Shown: positions 12,746-17,114 of the stretch, piece after piece
Layout: every line of letters begins with the position of its first letter
How positions within the stretch are numbered: position 1 is the stretch's first letter
Assembly (NCBI GenBank): GCA_900555665.1
Contig: USLX01000041.1
Location: 1-17,114 of the forward strand
DNA from: an uncultured Eubacteriales bacterium
GTDB taxonomy: Bacteria; Bacillota; Clostridia; Oscillospirales; Oscillospiraceae
Direction of reading: 5' to 3'
DNA: 17,114 nt
Made by a program: the position numbers and the translations under genes
The notes under the pieces: generated by a model
Told to the model about the DNA's origin: nothing
Seen by the model: the letters and a program-made list of their open reading frames with translations, nothing else
The model's database searches: none

Positions 12746-12882
12746 ATTAAAAACTTTCATTCATGGAATGGAAGTTTTTAATATGAAGATCATTATGAGA
12801 CGAGATTCCGTGATTTTATCAAAATCACGGAATCGGTTACGCCAAAGGCGGAACCTTTCTGATGAAAGAATTTAATCAGAAA
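12746..12882. repeat. Compact chain of four near-perfect hairpins, AT-rich
   Basis: The first hairpin has a 17-bp stem (ATTAAAAACTTTCATTC at 12746-12762 with 12766-12782, one wobble) and a 3-base loop. The second has a perfect 14-bp stem (GATTCCGTGATTTT at 12804-12817 with 12821-12834) and a 3-base loop. The third is GGTT-CGCC/GGCG-AACC (12835-12855) with one mismatch and an AAA loop. The fourth is TTTCTGAT/ATCAGAAA (12856-12882). Hairpins 2 to 4 abut with no spacer. ATTCCAT (12741-12747) could instead pair with ATGGAAT (12763-12769), competing with hairpin 1. The composition is much more AT-rich than the neighbours. No coding frame is convincing. Confidence 0.65.
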
Positions 12883-12925
12883 ATAGTATTCGTGCATGCC
12901 GGCCCTCTCCGCCCCGCTGTGCCAT

Positions 12926-13086
12926 CGGGGCACCTCCCCCGGAGGGGGAGGCTTTCTCCGTTGCGGCGAGGCTCCCCCAGTCGCCTTTGGCGACAGCCCC
13001 CTCCGGTAGAGGGGGCCTTTGGGGCGGGTGCGCCCTTTGCGCCTCCGGGAATATCCGCGGGATCGCCGCGCCAGCGTGCGCGCTGG
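12926..13086. repeat. Palindromic repeat block upstream of the ABC transporter
   Basis: Hairpins are CCTCCCCC/GGGGGAGG (12933-12951), GTCGCC/GGCGAC (12980-12994), GCCCCCTC/GAGGGGGC (12996-13016) and CCAGCG/CGCTGG (13071-13086), the last followed by GTTCGCAATGACG. The central part repeats the layout at 10426-10480 with compensating base changes in the stems. Between this block and the transporter (13087-13298) I see only the promoter at 13229-13257. Confidence 0.75.
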
Positions 13087-13228
13087 TTCGCAATGACGCT
13101 TCTTTTTGAGAGTTTTGATGCGATGTATGGTCAGGTTGCACTAAATATTTTTTAGGTCCACTAACACTTTGTTGATTTTCTCCAAGTTTTCTGCTTCAGA
13201 TTTTTGCAGAATTGCGGGACGGTTTTCA

Positions 13229-13257
13229 TTTACTTGAAAGCTGAAATATGATACAAT
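13229..13257 (+). promoter_or_regulatory. Sigma-A promoter of the ABC transporter operon
   Basis: TTTACT (13229-13234) and TACAAT (13252-13257) are separated by 17 bases, with a TG one base before TACAAT (extended -10). The predicted start is near 13264, leaving a leader of about 44 nt. The short leader shows no clear riboswitch fold, so a purine riboswitch downstream of the start is unlikely. Confidence 0.7.
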
Positions 13258-13307
13258 GGGATTACCATTATAAGGTGTTCGCAGCCTGAAAAGAAAGGAT
13301 GACAGCC

Positions 13308-14846
13308 TTGGAAACTGTTTGCGCGATTGAACTGAAACACATCACCAAGCGCTTCGGCACCGTTGTGGCCAACAATGGGATTGATCTGACTATCAACTAT
13401 GGCGAGATCCTATCCCTGCTCGGCGAGAACGGCAGCGGCAAGACCACGCTGATGAATATGCTCGCAGGAATCTATTTCCCGGACGACGGGGAGATTTTGA
13501 TTGGGGGCAAGCCGGTCTCGATCCGCAGCCCGAAGGACGCATTTGACAACAAGATCGGCATGATCCACCAGCATTACAAGCTGATCGACGTGTTTACCGC
13601 GGCGGAAAACATTGTGCTCGGCCTGCACGAGGGCCAGAAGCTCGACATGGCCGCGACGAACCAAAAGGTGCAGGAAATCTGCAACCGATACGGCTTTGAC
13701 ATCGACCCGACGCAGAAGATCTACGACATGTCGGTCTCGCAGAAACAGACCGTGGAGATCGTAAAGGTTTTGTACCGGGGCGCGGACGTGCTGATTCTGG
13801 ACGAGCCGACGGCAGTTTTGACGCCGCAGGAGACGGACAAGCTCTTCCAGGTGCTGCGGAACATGCGCGCGGACGGAAAGGCAATCATCATTATCACGCA
13901 CAAGCTGCATGAGGTCATGGCGCTTTCGGACAAGGTTGCGGTTTTGCGTAAGGGCGAGTACATCGGGACGGTCAAGACGGCGGAGACGAGCCCGCAGGCG
14001 CTGACGGATATGATGGTCGGGCATGCGGTGACGCTGAACATCGACCGGCCGAAATATGACAATCCCATCCCGCGCCTGGAGCTCAAGCATGTGACCTGTC
14101 TGGACGCGGAGGGCGTGAAGAAGCTCGACGACGTCTCGTTTACGGCCATGGGCGGCGAAATTTTGGGTATTGCGGGCATTGCGGGTTCCGGACAGAAGGA
14201 GCTGCTCGAGGCCATCGCGGGGCTCCACCCGACCGTCGCCGGGGCCTCCATCGTCTACACGCCCGTGGACGGTGAGGCGCGCGAGCTGATCGGCAAGACG
14301 CCGATGCAGATCAAGAAATCTGGCGTGGCGCTGGCCTTCGTGCCGGAAGACCGGCTGGGCATGGGTCTGGTTGGGTCGATGGGCATGACGGGCAATATGA
14401 TGCTGCGCTCGTGGCGGAAGGGCAAGAGCGCATTTGTCAACCGGAAGGATCCGAACGATCTGGCGATGCAGGTTTGGAAGGAACTCGAGGTTGTGACGCC
14501 GGGGACGGAATTCCCGGTACGCCGGCTCTCGGGCGGCAACGTGCAGAAGGTGCTCGTCGGGCGCGAAATCGCGTCGAGCCCGTCGGTGCTGATGAGCGCC
14601 TACGCCGTGCGCGGCCTTGACATCAACACCTCCTACACCATCTATAATCTCATGACCGAGCAGAAAATGCGCGGGGCCGCCGTTATCTATGTCGGCGAAG
14701 ACCTCGACGTGCTGCTGGAACTGTGCGACCGGATTCTGGTGCTTTGCGGCGGCAAGGTGTCCGGCATTGTGGACGGACGGACGACCACGAAGGAAGAGAT
14801 CGGTCTGATGATGACCAAGGTCGGCGGGAAGGAGGATGCAGAATGA
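13308..14846 (+). CDS. Double-domain ABC ATPase, nucleoside-type importer (NupO/YufO-like)
   Basis: This 512-residue cytoplasmic protein carries two ABC domains and should energise import by the two permeases downstream. Domain 1 has Walker A GENGSGKTT (39-47), Q-loop HQHYKLIDVF, a degenerate signature MSVSQKQTVEIV and an intact Walker B VLILDEPTAVLT with switch His in ITHKLHE. Domain 2 has a degenerate Walker A (GIAGSGQKEL, no P-loop lysine), VPEDRLGMGLV, an intact signature LSGGNVQKVLVGRE and an altered Walker B (VLMSAYAVRGLD). This domain 2 pattern, with the neighbours, fits the YufO/BMP-associated family better than sugar ATPases. I prefer the TTG at 13308, which has AAAGGA eight bases upstream. 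The ATG at 13299 directly abuts that site and would add three residues. The start of the next gene overlaps the stop by ATGA. Confidence 0.92.
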   Translation: METVCAIELKHITKRFGTVVANNGIDLTINYGEILSLLGENGSGKTTLMNMLAGIYFPDDGEILIGGKPVSIRSPKDAFDNKIGMIHQHYKLIDVFTAAENIVLGLHEGQKLDMAATNQKVQEICNRYGFDIDPTQKIYDMSVSQKQTVEIVKVLYRGADVLILDEPTAVLTPQETDKLFQVLRNMRADGKAIIIITHKLHEVMALSDKVAVLRKGEYIGTVKTAETSPQALTDMMVGHAVTLNIDRPKYDNPIPRLELKHVTCLDAEGVKKLDDVSFTAMGGEILGIAGIAGSGQKELLEAIAGLHPTVAGASIVYTPVDGEARELIGKTPMQIKKSGVALAFVPEDRLGMGLVGSMGMTGNMMLRSWRKGKSAFVNRKDPNDLAMQVWKELEVVTPGTEFPVRRLSGGNVQKVLVGREIASSPSVLMSAYAVRGLDINTSYTIYNLMTEQKMRGAAVIYVGEDLDVLLELCDRILVLCGGKVSGIVDGRTTTKEEIGLMMTKVGGKEDAE

Positions 14847-15952
14847 ATCAGCATGAAACAAAGACGCCCCTCATCCGCCTGGCCAAACGGGACCTTATGG
14901 CGCCGTGGAAGGCCTGGTGCATCCGCGTGGGCTCGATCCTGGTTGCGCTGCTGCTGGGCGGACTGGTGATGAGCATTGCGCTGCCGGAGGGCTCGAACGC
15001 ATTCCAGGCCTACGGCACGATTGTGGAAGGCGCGCTCGGCAAAAAGACGGCCATCCGCCAGACGATCAAGCTGGCTGTGCCGCTGCTGGGCACGGCGCTG
15101 GCCATTGCGCCATGTTTTAAGATGCGGTTTTGGAACATCGGCGCCGAGGGCCAGATCACGGCGGGCGCCATGGCCGCGTCCTACTTCGCGCTTTTCTGGT
15201 ATGACAAGATGCCCTCTTGGCTGCTTTTGATCGTGATGGGTTTGGCTGCGGCGCTGATGGGCGGCATCTGGGCGTTTATCCCCGGCTTTTTCAAGGCCAA
15301 GTGGAACACGAATGAGACGCTGTTTACCCTCATGATGAACTACATCATGATCGGCATTGTCCGCTGGCTGAAGGGCGGCCCGTGGGAAGGGCGGCCCGGT
15401 TCGCAGATCATCCCGAACTTTGACTCCGCCGCTGTGCTGCCGAAGGTGTTCGGCGTACACTGCGGATGGATCATCGTGCTGGTCTTGGTGGTGTTCATGC
15501 ACATCTACATGCGCTACACCAAGCACGGCTATGAGATCGCGGTCATCGGCGATTCGATCAACACGGCGCGCTATGCCGGCATGAACGTCGGCAAGATCAT
15601 GATGCGGACGATGTTCCTGTCCGGTGCGATCTGCGGCGTGGTGGGCTTTATGGTGGCCTCGGGCGCGAACATGACGCTCTCGGACACCGTCGCGGCGGGC
15701 AACGGCTTTACGGCCATCACGGTCGCGTGGCTCTCGCAGCTCAATGCATTTGCGATGATTATCATTTCGCTGATGCTGGCGATTTTGACGAAGGGCGCCG
15801 AGACGCTGCAGACGCGGCTGATGGTGCCGACGTCGATCTCCGACATCATCACGGGCATCTTGCTGTTCTGCATGCTCGGATGCGAATTCTTCATCAACTA
15901 TCAGATCATTTTCCGCGGCAAGTCCGGTGCAAAGGAGGGCGCGAAGGTATGA
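14843..15952 (+). CDS. ABC transporter permease (NupP/YufP-like, BPD_transp_2 family)
   Basis: This 369-residue integral membrane protein is one of two permeases forming the channel of the importer. After a basic cytoplasmic N-terminus, the first helix is at about 26-47. A periplasmic-type loop follows, then the family signature FWNIGAEGQ (NIGAEGQ at 98-104) and WNTNETLFTLMMNYIMIGIVRW, matching the conserved NE-x-x-x-T-x-M-x-NYI segment. Several helices follow, with YEIAVIGDSINTARYAGMNVGK as the cytoplasmic coupling loop toward the ATPase. About eight to nine helices are likely. These motifs are those of permeases for purine and other nucleosides associated with BMP-family binding proteins, but the substrate here is inferred. 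ATGA overlaps at both ends couple it to the ATPase and to the second permease. A GGAGG lies just upstream of its ATG. Confidence 0.92.
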   Translation: MNQHETKTPLIRLAKRDLMAPWKAWCIRVGSILVALLLGGLVMSIALPEGSNAFQAYGTIVEGALGKKTAIRQTIKLAVPLLGTALAIAPCFKMRFWNIGAEGQITAGAMAASYFALFWYDKMPSWLLLIVMGLAAALMGGIWAFIPGFFKAKWNTNETLFTLMMNYIMIGIVRWLKGGPWEGRPGSQIIPNFDSAAVLPKVFGVHCGWIIVLVLVVFMHIYMRYTKHGYEIAVIGDSINTARYAGMNVGKIMMRTMFLSGAICGVVGFMVASGANMTLSDTVAAGNGFTAITVAWLSQLNAFAMIIISLMLAILTKGAETLQTRLMVPTSISDIITGILLFCMLGCEFFINYQIIFRGKSGAKEGAKV

Positions 15953-16935
15953 GTACGATCATTGCTTTGATCGCGGCAGCTGTGACGTTCGGCACGGTTT
16001 TGATGTACGGCACGCTGGGCGAAGTGCTCACGGAGCGCTCCGGCAACCTGAACCTCGGCGTCGAGGGCATTATGTTTATGGGCGGCGCGTTTGGCCTGGG
16101 CGGCGTGTTCTACTATGAGCAGGCCGTCGGCGAGGCCAACTCGAGCGCGGCGGTGGCGCTGCTGATTGCGCTGGCGGCATCGTTTGCCGCGGGTGCGATC
16201 GCTTCGCTGATCTTTTCGTTCTTGACCATCACGCTGCGGGCCAACCAGAATGTCACGGGTCTGGCGCTGACGATCTTCGGCACGGGTGTCGGGCAGTTTA
16301 CCGGCGAATACATGCGCGTGCATCAGGGCGGCTATGTGGCGCTGAGCAACCATCTGAAGGAATTTTTCTCGAAGTCTTTCTTCCCACAGGCCATGCAGGA
16401 CATTCCGGTGGCGGGCAAGCTGCTGTTCAGTCACAGCCTGTTCTTCTATCTGGCGCTGGTGCTGGCGGTTGTGATGTGGTGGTTCCTGTACAAGACGCGG
16501 ACGGGGCTGCATCTGCGCTCGGTCGGCGAAAATCCGGCGACCGCGGACGCCGCGGGCATCAACGTGACAAAATTCAAGTATCTGGCGACGATCATCGGCG
16601 GTGGCATCTCCGCCATCGGCGGGATGGTCTACATCGTGACGACGGCCGGCTGCGTGTGGAACCACGAGGGCCTTTCCGGCGTGGGCTGGCTGGCCGTGGC
16701 GCTGGTCATCTTCTGTATGTGGCATCCGCTGTCGGCGATCTGGGGTTCGATTTTCTTCGGTGCGCTGATGATCCTCTATCTGCGGCTCATCATCCCGTTC
16801 ATCCCGACACAGCTTTATAAGATTCTGCCGTATGTGGTGACGGTGATCGTGCTGGTCATCTCCAGCATGCGCAACAACAAGGAAAAGCAGCCGCCCGCTT
16901 CGCTGGGCCTGCCCTATTTCCGGGAAGACCGCTGA
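15949..16935 (+). CDS. ABC transporter permease (NupQ/YufQ-like, BPD_transp_2 family)
   Basis: This 328-residue integral membrane protein is the second permease. Its defining motif, ERSGNLNLGVEGIM (29-42), lies after the first helix and corresponds to the NIGAEGQ region of its partner. FLTITLRANQNVTGLALTIFGTGV follows, matching the conserved R-x-NQ-VxGLALT element. The coupling loop TGLHLRSVGENPATADAAGINVTKFKY is typical of YufQ-like proteins. About eight to nine helices are predicted, and the C-terminus is a hydrophilic tail (NNKEKQPPASLGLPYFREDR). The ATG overlaps the stop of the first permease by four bases, with AAAGGAGG ten bases upstream. It is the last gene of the operon. A row of hairpins begins 30 bases downstream, and no binding-protein gene follows within the window. 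Confidence 0.92.
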   Translation: MSTIIALIAAAVTFGTVLMYGTLGEVLTERSGNLNLGVEGIMFMGGAFGLGGVFYYEQAVGEANSSAAVALLIALAASFAAGAIASLIFSFLTITLRANQNVTGLALTIFGTGVGQFTGEYMRVHQGGYVALSNHLKEFFSKSFFPQAMQDIPVAGKLLFSHSLFFYLALVLAVVMWWFLYKTRTGLHLRSVGENPATADAAGINVTKFKYLATIIGGGISAIGGMVYIVTTAGCVWNHEGLSGVGWLAVALVIFCMWHPLSAIWGSIFFGALMILYLRLIIPFIPTQLYKILPYVVTVIVLVISSMRNNKEKQPPASLGLPYFREDR

Positions 16936-16965
16936 GATTTGCGGAACATGGAAACCTGACAAAAA

Positions 16966-17026
16966 GGATGCTGCCGCAAAGCAGCGTCCGCAGCGGGGCG
17001 AAAAAGGTTTTTCGCCCCGCTGCTTT
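16966..17026 (+). terminator. Double hairpin, probable terminator of the transporter operon
   Basis: Hairpin 1 pairs GGATGCTGC (16966-16974) with GCAGCGTCC (16981-16989), with one wobble. Hairpin 2 starts at the next base and is a perfect 16-bp stem (16990-17005 with 17008-17023) whose upper half is AAAAA/TTTTT. TTTG follows. The trailing U-run is short, so termination efficiency is uncertain, but position and stem strength favour this role. Confidence 0.55.
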
Positions 17027-17030
17027 GTCC

Positions 17031-17098
17031 AGGTTTCTGAACTTGATCAGTTCAAAAACCTGCTTGATGGAACGCGAAAGGGGCTTTTTGCCCCTTTC
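17031..17098. repeat. Two further hairpins at the window edge
   Basis: AGGTTTCTGAACT (17031-17043) pairs with AGTTCAAAAACCT (17049-17061) with one mismatch. GAAAGGGGC (17076-17084) pairs perfectly with GCCCCTTTC (17090-17098) around a TTTTT loop. CCCCGCTGC occurs both at 17015-17023 and at the window end (17106-17114). No gene is visible after 16935. Confidence 0.6.
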
Positions 17099-17114
17099 AC
17101 TCTATCCCCGCTGC

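Noticed and set aside
11251..12747. 498-codon minus-strand frame opposite the transglutaminase-like gene
   Set aside because: The translation is Ser/Pro/Arg-rich without domains. The plus strand has a signal peptide and catalytic triad, so this is a shadow.
12862..13155. 97-codon plus-strand frame in the gap before the transporter
   Set aside because: It is composed of the hairpin element and repeat block sequence, is Pro/Arg/Gly-rich and has no ribosome-binding site.
13258..13307. Purine riboswitch upstream of the nucleoside-type transporter
   Set aside because: The leader from the predicted start is only about 44 nt and lacks the conserved three-way junction bases, so there is no room for the aptamer.

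Overview
This window is GC-rich bacterial chromosome. Its core is the conserved Gram-positive rimP-nusA-ylxR-ylxQ-infB-rbfA-nrnA-truB-ribF cluster. Strong AGGAGG ribosome-binding sites, an ECF sigma/zinc-finger anti-sigma pair, a NupOPQ (YufOPQ)-type ABC transporter and abundant GC-rich palindromic intergenic repeats all fit a gut-type Clostridia genome, most likely Oscillospiraceae. The family assignment is inference from style and gene order, not from a marker gene.

Layout. Positions 1-884 (+): the 3' end of an ECF-type sigma factor gene, overlapped by its membrane anti-sigma gene and closed by a strong terminator. Positions 885-1156: a repeat-rich gap between convergent transcription units. 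Positions 1157-10108 (-): one long co-directional operon. In transcription order it holds rimP, nusA, ylxR (rnpM), ylxQ, infB, rbfA, nrnA, truB, ribF, a GNAT acetyltransferase and a small three-helix membrane protein, ending at a terminator near 1116-1146. Most junctions are overlaps or short gaps. The exception is a roughly 200-bp palindromic element between infB and rbfA. A good promoter (TTGCTT, 17-bp spacer, extended -10 TATAAT) and a leader hairpin precede rimP.

Positions 10109-10541 are a divergent control region plus a repeat block. Positions 10542-12647 (+) encode an unrecognised polytopic membrane protein and a secreted transglutaminase-like protein, ended by a terminator. Positions 12690-13298 have no gene but hold a possible G-quadruplex tract, a compact chain of near-perfect hairpins, another repeat block and a promoter. 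Positions 13308-16935 (+) are a three-gene ABC importer operon (double-domain ATPase and two permeases) with 4-nt stop/start overlaps, followed by a series of hairpins to the window end.

How the genes work together: the long operon combines transcription elongation and termination (NusA), ribosome assembly (RimP, RbfA), translation initiation (IF2), tRNA modification (TruB), RNA turnover (NrnA, YlxR/RnpM) and flavin cofactor synthesis (RibF). The importer probably takes up nucleosides, but no substrate-binding lipoprotein gene is next to it here. I see no CRISPR array, tRNA, rRNA, phage or transposase gene. The coding content is mostly ordinary. The least explained signals are the structured non-coding elements and the membrane-protein/transglutaminase pair.
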